The position numbers and the translations under genes are program-made. Below, one piece after another: positions 1 to 12,300 of a stretch of DNA of 64,000 bases (positions within the stretch are counted from its first letter, which is position 1; every line of letters begins with the position of its first letter). The DNA comes from Plasmodium malariae (taxonomy: Eukaryota; Apicomplexa; Aconoidasida; Haemosporida; Plasmodiidae). The stretch is from the NCBI RefSeq assembly GCF_900090045.1, contig NC_041786.1, positions 2,722,501 to 2,786,500 of the forward strand, read 5' to 3'. The notes under the pieces were generated by a model. That model did no database searches and was not told where the DNA came from. It worked only from the letters and a program-made list of their open reading frames with translations.

Positions 1-343
1 GGACAAATTGTTCAAGCTGTGTGTTATTTGTACAATTATACACATGAATGCAGCGCAATATTATGTACATTCATCCAAATACACTATATAAGGATAATTT
101 TAACGTACAAAAAATAAAACATTAATTTATATTCGTACTAGGAAGAGACTAATATGGAATAATTACTCCATTTTTATTAATCATTTCTCGTCTACATTAA
201 AAGAGAAAAAAAAATTAATCTCTTGTTATATATATATATATATATATATATGCAAAGGGAGAAAACTATTGCCATATATAGCAAAATCGCAAAAATCTAC
301 TATCTTTATACTATATTAAAAATGCCTAATAATTAACTCAAAA
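1..343. other. 5' flank of the condensin gene
   Basis: This AT-rich leader holds a (TA)n run near 227-250 and no convincing coding exon. It probably contains the promoter and 5' UTR of the gene starting at 344. The gene on its other side lies outside the window. Confidence 0.5.
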
Positions 344-1314
344 ATGTATGAAGACATTTTAAATAATATTAAAGAATTAAATGGATTTAAATTGCTATGT
401 AAAAAGAAGGTAAGAACATATGTAAAGACTCAAATATGTCTGAGTATCCATTACGAATAATCAGATATTATCTACAAAATAACTTTTCCTATGTTATGTT
501 ACTTTCTTTATGAATTAAAAATAAAAATGAAAAATAGCTATTTTTGTGTGCAAAGGTTTAAGGGTAAATTATTCTTAAAAGTATATATACTTTCATTTTA
601 ACTAGATCAACTAATACTGCGCTAATAGGGGCTTCCCTCATTATAACTCCGCTTATTCCAGTTTATTATTATTTTTTTATAACTTTATCAGGTGGACTTT
701 CTTAGTTTTTTGCGTGCCTGTAAAAGCAAAGATCTTGAGCAATTATGGATATGCCTCCACAAAATACTGGAAGAACATATTCGCCCTGAAAATTTAATTT
801 ATGATGAGGAGAACTCGACATTACTGTTTCGGGTATAAGGAAAAGCATGTACATATTTGTCATTATATGCAATGTTTTAATAGTCTTACATATTATCAAC
901 AATCTTATTATAGGGGAAAACACATAAGCATGTATGTATATATATAGGCGTTTTTACGTATATTTTTGCATATATTTTTACGTGTTTATCTATGTAAATA
1001 TATATATATATATGTACATATGTAACAAGGTAGGAAATGTGTTTTCCTTTTAACTAGCTATATTTTTTTTTTTTTTTTTTTTAAGGACGAAAATAATAGA
1101 CAGTACCTATTAACATGCATAAATTTTGTTTCGATATACTTACAACATTTAGTAAATAGCCAAAAAAAGAAGAAACATATAATTCTCGATGAAAATTTCC
1201 AAGTCGTTTTTTATAAACTCACCGGTTAAAGACAACAAAGAAAATTAAAAAAAAATGAAATAGGGGAATATAAGATAGATAAATGAATAAATAAATGCAT
1301 AAATAAATGAATAC

Positions 1315-1352
<38 letters not shown>

Positions 1353-2465
1353 AAATGCTCCAACTCTGCGACAAGTGTACATATATATCTTTTTTTATAT
1401 ACACTCTTTTTAATGAATAGAAATCCAATTTATGCTAAGTGACAAAGAAGTTAGGATATATTTTGGCAAATGTTTGCTAACTATATGTGATATAAATTTA
1501 AAGGAAAATGAATATACGGGAAATGTAAAAATAAACCTGTTGCTATTTTTATTGTGGAAAAGCTGTTCTACCGAGGTAAAATAAAAATTTGAAAAATTGG
1601 GATCTTCTTTGTGCAACCGGATTAATATGCGCATACAAGCATATAGTTATGCATATGTATATCTATGTGTATGCGTATATGTATAGTTATATAAATACAA
1701 ATGCGTGTATGTAGATATATGTTTATTTTCCCTCTTCAATTCTTAATAAAGGGAAAGGCTGCTGACATCGGCAAATTAAAAAAATATAAGGATTTTTGCA
1801 AATACATAAAATGGGGTATATCAGAAAGAACAACTGACTCGTTTTATCTTTTGTGCTCCTATACCTTAAATCTTCCCAAATTTTACGATAAGTTCGAAAA
1901 AAAAAAAAAAATTTTAAATAAATTAAAATAAGCATACAATATATATTATTTAGTGATAAATAAATGAATAAGAAAAAAAAATTATCTTTTTCAGCCCCGA
2001 TGGAAAGACCTTTTTGTCTTATGTTTGGTCTCAAAATGAAAGCATAGCGTTTCACCTTTTTAAGGTAAATGATAATGAAAAAGATGGAAAGGACTACTCT
2101 TTATAAATAAGCAAGGCTTAGTTTTCATAAATTTCATGTCATTTCGTTCATTTTGTTCATTTTGATCATATTTTTCGTTTTCATCGTTTTGTTCATTTTA
2201 ATCATATTGTTCGTTTTAATCATATTGTTCGTTTTCATTGTTTTGTTCATTTTAATCATATTGTTCGTTTTCATTGTTTTGTTCATTTTAATCATATTGT
2301 TCTTTTTCATCGTTTTGTTCATTTTAATCATTTTGTTCTTTTTCCTTTTTTCCTCCTTTTATTAGAAATTTGTACACAACTTGGTGCTTTTATCGTATGA
2401 TAATATCAGCCACTATTCTCAAATTATTCTTTTAACATGGAAAGTACAAAACACAAAAATAGAAC

Positions 2466-2504
<39 letters not shown>

Positions 2505-5500
2505 CTAGATCATATTTTACTAATTATAGAACATGTTCTTAATTTTTTTTGTACAATCAGTTACATATTTTCTTACGTATAAATGAATATATGTAAGTAT
2601 ATTTTTTTTTTTCTGCATGTATGCAGAATTGTTCTGGTGATATGATTAGGACCCTAGAAACCCAAATCGAGTACCTCGTTCACTTTGCCCTAAAGTGTCC
2701 TATTAAAATTGCGGCACGTTTTAGAAGCTTGCTTAATATATTTCATACGAATAAGGGGTAAACACGTATAAAAATTTTGCCATATACATACATATATGCT
2801 TATATATTATGGGAATATTATACATATGTACCTGTGTTTGTTTTTCGACTTCGTTTTGTTGTTTAATTTTGTCCCGTGTAATAAGAGACAAGAGCATCAA
2901 TAACTTAATCTTCAAAATTTACGACCCTGTTATATGGAGAAATTTAATGGTAATTTAAGCGACATATATATATGAATATGTATATATATACATATATATA
3001 TATATGTGATGAAAATCAAAAATAGAAAATAATTTAGTGCACGATTTTTTTTTTTTAAAATACGAAATATTGTTAGTCCCCCAATTGGAAAATTCGATTT
3101 AATGCGACATGTATTTTCCAGTTTATTTTTCCTGTTGTGGTAACCTATAATTTATATTGAGTTTTCATAAGAGTTTCTACTTATTTATTTTTTGAGCATT
3201 TTTATAATATTCATTTATTTTTATTTTATTTTATTTTTTTTTTGTCGTTTAAATTGTGTACATATATATACATACATATACATATATGTGTACATATGTG
3301 TGTGTATAGGACCCGTGCATAAAGAGCATAGACTACCTACAGGAAATGGAAAAGTTAGCTCAGGAAAAATTGACGATTGCAAATAAAACATAAAAGCATA
3401 TATAGATATGTACATATGCATATATGCACATATATGTGTATACGTGTATATATGCATGTACATGGGGACTTGTGCCCTTTTACGCTTCCCTTTTTAAGAG
3501 CTTACAACGCCTTGTTTGAGTTATCGGAAGATGGAAATTCGTGTGTTCTGCAGGCTGCAGCCAAGTGCATATGCTACGTAAGAGAAAAACAGACAGCACA
3601 TAAAATGTGAAGAATTGGCAAAACGAGTAGAACTAGCAGAAGAATTTAGTTTAATAAAATACAGTGATAAGTAATATAGTGCATTACGCAAACTCATATA
3701 TGAGCGAGAGTAGTATTTGGACGTAGTTTCATTATAACACTTGTGTATGCATTCAAAATAGTGCTTTAAAGGGGAGAAGCAGCAGAAAAGCTACGCTTCT
3801 TTGTACATATGCACAAATATATACCTGCACGCATTATGTGTGCACATGCGCATGTACATAGGTGTATACGTAAATGTATACACACTCATTCACTACTCTT
3901 CGACATATCCCACCCCCTTTGAAGGTGCTAAACGAGTTGTGGGAAATAATTAGCGACGAAAAAAGAATGTCCTTATTAGAAACATTAATGAACAAGTTTT
4001 TGAAAGAAAAATATTATGATAATGTAAGGAATGAAGTTGTTCTAGGATTATGTGACCTAGCGAAAAATAAAAGGATAAATAAAATTTTTCTTCAAATATT
4101 TAAGAGAATTAAATATTTATTGAATGATAAGAGTCTACGTGTAAGGAAAAATTTTGTAATTCTTGTATTAGAGTTGAATAAAAATTTAAATCAGGATTTT
4201 TTTGAACAACTAGATCATAATGAATTTACTAAAAGAATAACAAAAGATTTTTTTACATTCAGTGTTCAGTCGTGTATAAAAAAATTATCGTATATGAAAC
4301 AACAATATCATGAAAAAATAAAAAATAAAGAAATATGTGAATTTTTAAAATTATCGACAAATTTGATGACTTATTCTATATGGAAATGTGATATAAAGGA
4401 ACAAGCGAAAAAGTGCATTAACCTGATAAGTGAATACCCTGTTTTGATGATTTGTATAAGTAAATTTTCGACAAATTTAAAAATAATAGATAGGTATAAA
4501 CTGTCATCTGTGCTGTTTGAAATAACGAACATCAAACTGAGGGATGAGGACAATTCAATTTTGTTGAGCGAGAATAGTTGGGAGGAGGGGAAGGCACACA
4601 CCTTAGTGAATGGTACAAAGGATAAAGGAATTAGAAAAGGAAATGGAAAAGACAAAGGAGAAGACAAGGCTAGAGAAAAAGGAAAAGATCAAAGCACAGA
4701 CAAAGACAGAAACAAAAACAAGAACGAAAACAAAGACAAAGAAACAAATAATGCACTCCTAACTGATTCTAATTTAAATAAGAATTATATTAGATACTCT
4801 TCCTTATTAGTATGTATAGCTAATTTTTTGAAACCGAAAAATGAGGAGGAGATAGATTTTTGTGGCACTGAAGAAATTCAAGAATTTCTAAAAGTAAAAT
4901 TTGCAGAAAAATATTTTCTGGACAGTATAAATACTTTAATGCAACCATATTATTTTAAACTTTTAAAATATATAAATTTAAATCACGATAATTATATTGT
5001 AATACATAAGTATGCTCGTAAGCAATTAAACAGTTTGCACACTCTTACAAATGAGCATGTGTGTGAAAAATATATTATACCTTTGTTTTACAAGTGGGGG
5101 CTACTTAACTCACTTGTTCATAAGCATATGCACTTTTTAAATGTGTCAGTTAGGTTTATCTCCACTCACACCTTTGGGGGGAGCATCGAAAATAACAGTA
5201 ACAATTCAAATGATAAAACGGAAAATTCTATAAGAAAAAATGCTTTTTCCCTAAAAATAGATGATACCGATGCGCTCGTAGATGTATCAAGTTTTCTAAG
5301 CAGTAGTTCAGTATATGACACAGAAGATGACATACAACATACTGAGCAGATTAATGAGAAGGAGAAATATTCAGATGGAAATAAAGGAAATAAAGGAAAT
5401 AATAAAAAGGTGTATAATAATGATGAACCTCATGGTAGTGGTAATGGTAAAGGAAACAGAGGAAGTAATAGTAAAATGGCTAGTAGCGCAAACGATGGAA

Positions 5501-6798
5501 TAGACTACACAAAAAATGACATTATAGATAGGAGCAAAAAAATTAAAGATATGTACCTAAATAATGAGAAAGAGCTTAATGCTTTGATTTTTTTATCTCT
5601 TATTGTTAAGAAAAAAAAATATCATTATTTAATATTTAAATCATATGCTGATATAACGTACAACTTTATTTATAAATTTAATTCTTTTCTTTTACATGTT
5701 TTCCAAAGGCTTTCACTAAATGATTTTACATTACCCTCTTATTTTATGTCAACATATTATGAAAAAAATAAGGATTCTAATTATATACAGCTAATTTTAT
5801 GTGATGAAGTAAGAATAAAAGGGTATATGCAGTTATATATTTCTTTTTTTTTCCTCTTCAATTCTTTTGCTATACAAAACAATTACTCTTATGAATGGGA
5901 CACACTAATAGAAAACACTTTACAGTCTATTCATTTAATAACTTCTATAAAATTTAAAAATGAAATTCAAATTATAACAAGAAATATTCAACCAACACGA
6001 AGCAACAACAATAACGATGAGCAAGTCCAGGAGCAACGAAAGGAATGCGCATCCTACATAAGAAACATCATTCATTTTATACTGTAACGATCTTTCCATC
6101 ATGCTCCTTTTAGTTGTAGCGGCGAATGAGCGGATATACAGACAAGCAAACGAGCAATCTAGGCATATCATCATGCAGTCGTTATATGCAGTTTACGCTT
6201 GCATCACCACATAGATACAGTTTCTATTTGTTCTGACTCGTTAATGTGATATACATTTTTTTTTTTCAACTTTTTTTATTTCAGGTATTTTCTTGACATG
6301 ATTGAATACACCGTTGCTATGAAGAAGCTGTTTATTGAAGACATCGATTTTAACGATTTTGTAAAAAACTTATTTTTATTTTGTAAGTGCTATGAAATTG
6401 CAAATGAAAATGTGAAGGAGATTAAAATGGGGCATGTGGAAGAAAAAGAGAAGAACGAGAAAGCACCAGTAGAATTATATTTCAAAATATGGCAAAGAAT
6501 AAGTTCATTCCTTTTGTTCATATTAAATTTTGATTATTTTGAAAAAAAAACTGAAATCAAGTTGATGATTATTAATACGTTTTTTTTGTTTACATATGAG
6601 AACGTTCCTAAGAAGAAAATTGAAACGGTCGTAAAGAAATATTCAACTATAATTAAAGAAAAGGAGTTATTTTACAATTTTTTAAAAAATTTTAAAAATA
6701 ATAATGATGCAATAAACTATATGTATGAAAGTCAAATAAAACATATACAAGACGTTCTAGATGGTGCACTATTGCACAAGGGTGCAGCAAAGAAGTAA
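344..6798 (+). CDS. NCAPG2: condensin-2 complex subunit G2 (CAP-G2)
   Basis: HEAT-repeat subunit of condensin II, which compacts and segregates chromosomes. I join 13 exons: 344-409, 692-832, 1086-1224, 1421-1575, 1752-1891, 1995-2064, 2366-2443, 2627-2757, 2886-2949, 3310-3353, 3499-3577, 3925-6083, 6285-6798. All phases agree, giving 1259 aa (human CAP-G2 is about 1140). Family signals run in order: an early SKDLEQLWICLHKIL helix, a conserved DPVIWRNLM patch at the end of exon 9, then KYLLNDKSLRVRKNFVILVL early in exon 12, matching the CAP-G2 segment where a HEAT helix precedes a V-R-x-x-F motif. Lys/Asp/Asn-rich inserts lie near residues 595-648 and 788-902. The eleven short exons carry the N-terminal third and are easily missed. 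The family call rests on remembered similarity; no search was run. Confidence 0.82.
2141..2345. repeat. 36-bp minisatellite in an intron
   Basis: Intron 6 of the condensin gene (2065-2365) is filled by a degenerate tandem array. Its unit is about 36 bases, built from TTTTGTTCATTTTAATCATA-like segments alternating with GTTCGTTTTCATTG. Because 36 is divisible by 3, the array stays open in frames on both strands and mimics Ile/Phe- or Lys/Asn/Met-rich peptides. Confidence 0.85.
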
Positions 6799-6856
6799 TA
6801 TACCTACGGGGTATACACCCATACATACATGTACACATATGCACAACCCAACATAC

Positions 6857-6892
<36 letters not shown>

Positions 6893-7231
6893 CTATGCAT
6901 GCACTCAAAAAAAATGCACATTCAAAGCATTCATTTTTTCGATGATGCCTACTGTGCGAAGGGGGAACGAGCAAAAACATAAAAAAATGAAGAGGTTACC
7001 TATTTAAGCTTTTCCCCTTTACCGAAACTTACTTTTTTGCAATTTGCAAGGATATACAAATGTCTATTTGTACATACATAAATTGGCACTAACTTTTATG
7101 CGCCTATTTTTACTAAGTAAATATGCGTTAAAGGATATCATCCTTATTACAATTCCTGCATTTCAAAAAAGCGGAAAAGCACAAACGAATAGCATAAACA
7201 GAAAAAATTTTAAAAATAATAAACGCACAAA
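6799..7231. other. convergent intergenic region
   Basis: Short spacer between the stop codons of the condensin gene (+) and the gene on the minus strand. It contains CACATA/TA microsatellite sequence at about 6820-6900 and no supported gene. Both 3' UTRs must fit or overlap here. Confidence 0.6.
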
Positions 7232-8807
7232 TCAGAAAAATTTGTTAACATTTAATTTTCTGTTTTTAATTATTGTGAGCATCTCTAAAATTACCTCCCT
7301 TGTTTTCATAAGTTTGTTTAATTTACTTGTTTGTATTTTCATTTCTATTTGTGCAATATCCTTTTGATATATTTTCTTTTTTAATATAAAATTACTAGCT
7401 AGATCACCCACTTCTTTGCCTAAGTCTTCACTCGTTTTGCTCACTTCGCTCTCTGCATTTTCATTTAATTCACTTTCAAACATATCATTGTCTAATTCGT
7501 AACTTACATTTTTGTTAAGTTCTTCCTCGAATATATTTTCGAATAAATTTTCACTTATACCTTGGTTTAATTTTTCATTTGTCTCATCGATTAAATTGTA
7601 CGGACTGTCAATTTTGTCTCCATTCCAATTTCCTCTTTCTTTACATATTTTACTATTTTGAGGGGACTTTACTACCATCTTGCTCTTTTTGGTTTTATCA
7701 AATGATTTATCTTTTTTAAGATTTAATTTACCCTTGTTTTTATTCTCCATTTTAAATATTAATTCAAATATAGGCCTTAAAAGGGAGAGTTCTATTTATT
7801 TGGCTTTTTGTTTGAGCATTTTTTCCTTGTACAGAACAAGTTACATATGTTTCTCTGACTGTAGTTCAAGTTTGTGCTTCGCATATGCGTTTTGCACACG
7901 CCTTGTGAATATGAGCTGTGATATTATTTTGTGGTATAACTCTATCATACTACTGAATTAGACCCGAGTAATATATAATTGCAATAACATCTCAGCTTTT
8001 TCCAAAGGAATAAAGCAGCGCCCCTTATTTTTTACGTATGTATATGCGTAAGTGCATATATAAGTATATGCCCACGTATTAACTTTTTCCAGCTTCACTA
8101 TTCTTTCGATTTTAAAATTTTCCTTTTTTAAGAATATAACATTGAAAAAATCATAATTGCACAACACGAAAAGAGACTGTCAAATGTGGCAATCATCTCT
8201 TTTTTAAATTAAATGGATAAAATATGCAAACATATGGATATATTTGCTTTTGTTAATTTGTTACAATTAATTTGTTCATTTATTGGGTCATTTGTTCATT
8301 TGTTCGTTCGTTCATTCGTTCATTCGTTTATTCGTTCATTCGTTTATTCGTTTATTCGTTCATTTGTTTATTGGGTCATTTGTTTACTCGTTCATTCATT
8401 TGTTCAAGCACTTATTTATTTATTTTATTTATTCTTTTTTTTTTTTGTTGCGTTACTTATTTTTACTTTTGAACGCGTAAAAATATTTCTATTAGGTAAC
8501 AGGCGTGTAGTAACATGCCTTTCGGTAATGTTTAGCACCGTTAAATGAAAAAAAAAATGTAGGGGAGTAACATACATATATTTATAATATGATATAAATG
8601 ATGAGTAAGTATATATTATGCGTACGAATATATATGTACATATTATGCATATTTTTTCATTCAACAAAATAATATTTTTTTTTTTTTAAGGCGTTTGCTT
8701 GAAAGAAGAAAAAAAATTGTTCCAGTTTGTTATACAACAGTAAATTAATATTTTATAATGTTCAGAATAAATTTGTAACTGAAGACTAACAATAGCTGCA
8801 TCGTCAT
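7232..8807 (-). CDS. conserved-looking protein of unknown function, six exons
   Basis: I do not recognise the family. Minus-strand exons in coding order: 8791-8807 (tentative first exon), 8467-8518, 8084-8176, 7964-8023, 7845-7915, 7232-7775. Exon phases agree throughout, giving about 278 aa. The last exon alone is 181 codons: a Lys-rich segment, then an acidic Glu/Asn-rich middle, then a predicted helix (QKDIAQIEMKIQTSKLNKLM) near the C-terminus. Middle exons encode a mixed hydrophobic/basic stretch with FIPLEKAEMLLQLYITR. Three internal introns are only 48, 60 and 69 nt; the 290-nt intron holds an 8-bp minisatellite. The start codon and exon 1 are the weakest part. The gene is convergent with the condensin gene and divergent from UTP12. 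Confidence is high for the last exon and moderate for the rest. Confidence 0.6.
8270..8408. repeat. 8/16-bp minisatellite (GTTCATTC/GTTTATTC)
   Basis: Tandem array of 8-base words GTTCATTC, GTTTATTC and GTTCATTT in irregular order. It lies inside the intron between exons 8467-8518 and 8084-8176 of the minus-strand gene. All three forward frames stay open and produce Phe/Ile/His/Ser-rich false ORFs. Confidence 0.85.
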
Positions 8808-9371
8808 ATTGCTAGCCTTCCCTGAATTGTTCCATGCATATATGCATAATTTTTGCGTATTTAAAAAATAAAGTTTAATTCGTTCAAATTATTTTTGAAT
8901 ATACAACGAAGCGGATAACTCGTAGTTGAGCGAAAATTTTACAATATTTGTTTTCTCTCGTATATGGCATATATTATTATGTAGATCTATATAAACGTAT
9001 GTATATATAAATTCAGGTTTGTATATATATGTTTATGTATGTATATATGCATATGTGTCGTATTTTTTTGTATAAAATATATATTTTACGCTTAATGCAA
9101 ATGCGTATTTGACGTTCAGGCAAAGTGACGTTTGTTCAGAATACTCGTAAATCCATTTTTGAAATTATATATGCGTTTATATATAATGTACATATATATA
9201 TATATATATATGTGCGCATAAACTGTATAGGCGTATACGTAGGTAAATATACAAAATTGTCAGAATGCAGAGAAATATGTGTTTAATTTTTTAAATGAGA
9301 ATAATTTGCAAATCTTTTTACCGAATCTTCGCTTCTTTAATTTTTACCTTGTTTATATTTTGATAATTAAG
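8808..9371. promoter_or_regulatory. divergent intergenic region, likely shared promoter
   Basis: Spacer between the probable start of the minus-strand gene and UTP12. It holds TATATA/GTATGTATAT microsatellite tracts (about 8990-9060 and 9190-9215) and no coding exon that I can support. Promoter function is inferred only from the head-to-head arrangement. Confidence 0.45.
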
Positions 9372-12300
9372 ATGGTGAAATCATACGACAGATATGAATT
9401 TGAAGACTGCTTCGGCATCGTTAATTCAAGAACGTCCAACTGTGTTTTCCTTAATTACAACAACATTTTATCTGGTAAGGAAAAAAAATGGGATATAAAA
9501 CTAAGCAAAATGAAAAAGAAAGGATATAACATGGGTCGTCAAAATATTGCAATAAAACTTTTGGTGCCCCCTTTTTTTTTTTTTTTTCCCATTTAATAAT
9601 GCATTATGTATATATGTACGTACATCTGTATGTGTAGAGTATACCCCATTACTGCCATATCACTCGTGTTGCTGTTCTATTATTCCCATTTTCCCCAGTT
9701 CAATATCTCTGCGTACAGTATAGCTGTTTTTACATGCGGGGATTTATTTATTCATCTGTTTACATGTTTAACTATTTGCTTATTTATTTACTCACGTATT
9801 TATGTACTTATTTATTTACTTATTTACCCATTATCTTTTTTACAGGACATGACGAATGTGTGAGTGTATGGAATGTGAATGAAAAGGAAATAAAAAAAAA
9901 ATTAACAGTTCCTTTTGTAGCTCCTTACTATTTTTTTTCCTATCATGTAACATATATCTGTATAAATGAGAAAAATAAAAATATAATAGCAGTTGGATAC
10001 ATGAATGGATCGATTAGATTATTTGATATAGAAGAGAATAGAATAGTGTCCACCTTTACTGGTCATACAGCAACAATATGTAAGTTAAAATTTAACAAGG
10101 ATGGTAATTATTTATGTTCTTGTAGTAAAGATACTAATATTATAATATGGGATGTAACTAATGATAAAGGAATATTTAAATTAGAAGGACATAGTAATAT
10201 TGTAACTGATGTCGAATTTTTAAAAATGAGAAATGATTATGTAGATGATTTTATTAGTAACAATTTATTAATTAGTGTTTCAAAGGATTGTTTAATTAAA
10301 GTATGGGAATTAAATATTCAATCATGTGTTCAGACAGTAGTAGACTGTGAAGAGGATATTACTTGCTTAATAGTAAATGAAACAAATACTAGGTTAATTA
10401 TTGCTTGTTTCTCTTTTTTAAGAATATACAAAATAGATTTGTATTCTAATATAAAAGATAAATTTACAAATTGCATTGTTTATATTACCTTCTTAACTAG
10501 TATTAAGAGGACAAATAATTGCAGGATTTCTAGCATGAAAATGGTCTTCTGTATTGAACATGAAGCATATTTGGAGGAAGGGCAGAAGGACAGCTTTTTC
10601 CTCTCGTTGGATAATGACTGCCACGAAGGGGGAGCAAACGATGAGAGCGGCTTCAACGGCAACGATGGTAGTAGTGGTACTAATGCAAACTTCTGTCGTG
10701 GTGGAATCTGTGGGGGAAGAGAAGACGATGCAGTGAATGTATTAGCAGAAGACAAAAATACCCTTAACTTTCTGAATAACACCCTAAACCGCTCTGTTAA
10801 GTTTTGCAGCAGATCCAGCTACTGCTCAGAAGGGGATAACAGCGGAATACTCGTATGCTGCACGAATTCAAAAAAAATAGAAATATATAAAATAAATTCT
10901 GTAAAAAATCAAAAAAAATCAGAAAAGAACAGGAAAAAAAGATATGTAGAAAAGTTAAATAAAAAGAAAAAAGCAATCATAAAAGAGCAAAAAAGAATAG
11001 AGAAGTTTAAAGGAAAAAATGCTATTGATTACAATAATTTACAACAAAAATTAGAAGAAATAGAACAAGAAATAGATATTTATAAAAAGTACGAAATTCA
11101 TACAGCAGATGATGAAGTCAAATATTTATTTTATCACAACTGTAAATTTAAACTACAAGATATTGACATTTACAAGAAAAGGAAAAAGGACAATTATGTT
11201 TATTTCCTCGTTTCATATAGTTCAAATCGTTTGCACATATTTCAGGTGAACCTTTTTGATATTTTGAATAATAGAGATATTTTTCTTGTTATGAACGAGG
11301 GACAAGGGTTGCAGGAAGGTATTTCTCCCAGGGGGGTAGAAGTGACTAGTGAGGGGAGGGAATGTAACAAGGGGGAGAAGGAGAAAAAGGAAGGGGATGA
11401 AGAGGAGGAGGAGCAGCAGCAGAAGCAGAAGCAGCAAATGTATGAGGAAGAGGAAGATAAGGATGAGAGTGAGAACGAGGCTGAAGACGAGAGTGGGGAA
11501 AAGAAGGGAGAAAATGGAGAAGATGTAATGCATGGCGCAAAGATTGTGGAAAAGAAAATATACGACTATTCCAAGTGCTTCAAAGAAATATGCGAAATAA
11601 ATAAAGGGCATAATAGCTCAGTTGATTTTTTGAAATTATCAGAAAATAATGAGTTAATGATTTCGATATGTAAGAAGTATGTAAAAGTATGGAATATGAA
11701 AAATTTTCAAAATGTTATAACAATTTGTTCTGAAGGATCTACTAGTGCTTTCTTTTTCCATAATGACGAGTATATAGTAATTAGTAATGATACTGGATAT
11801 ATTTATGTATATGAATTAAAAAATATTGAATTAGTACATACGTATAAAGCGCATGCAAATAGGATTATTAATCTGTGCAAGGATTCGAGAAGTAATGGTT
11901 TTTTGTCAGTAGGCGAGGAGAACTATTTAAAAATTTTTGAATTTACCACAGGTGAGAAACAAGTGAGTAACAAGAATAGTGAAGATCAAAGTGGAGAAGA
12001 AGGGGGAAATCCAAACTTATGGAGAAGTAAGAAAAGAACAGAAGATAGCGACACAGGGGAAGAAAACAGGGGAGGTATTAATGTGGGGAGAAAAAAGGGG
12101 GGAAAAGAAGGAGTAAGGGATGGTAAAAGGGAAAAGGAAAGAAAACTCGGAAGTAGAAGGGGAACCACTGGCAAAGAGGAGAACAAAATGGAAGATGAAA
12201 CTGAGGAAGAAATGGAATTTGAAGCGGAGGACAAAATGGAATTTGAAGCGGAGGACAAAATGGAAGATGAAACTGAGGAAGAAATGGAAGATGAAGTGGA

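Noticed and set aside
9734..9845. 5' extension of the long UTP12 frame rich in Tyr/Leu/Ile
   Set aside because: It reads intron 1; splicing from the ATG at 9372 supplies the family N-terminus and the correct phase.
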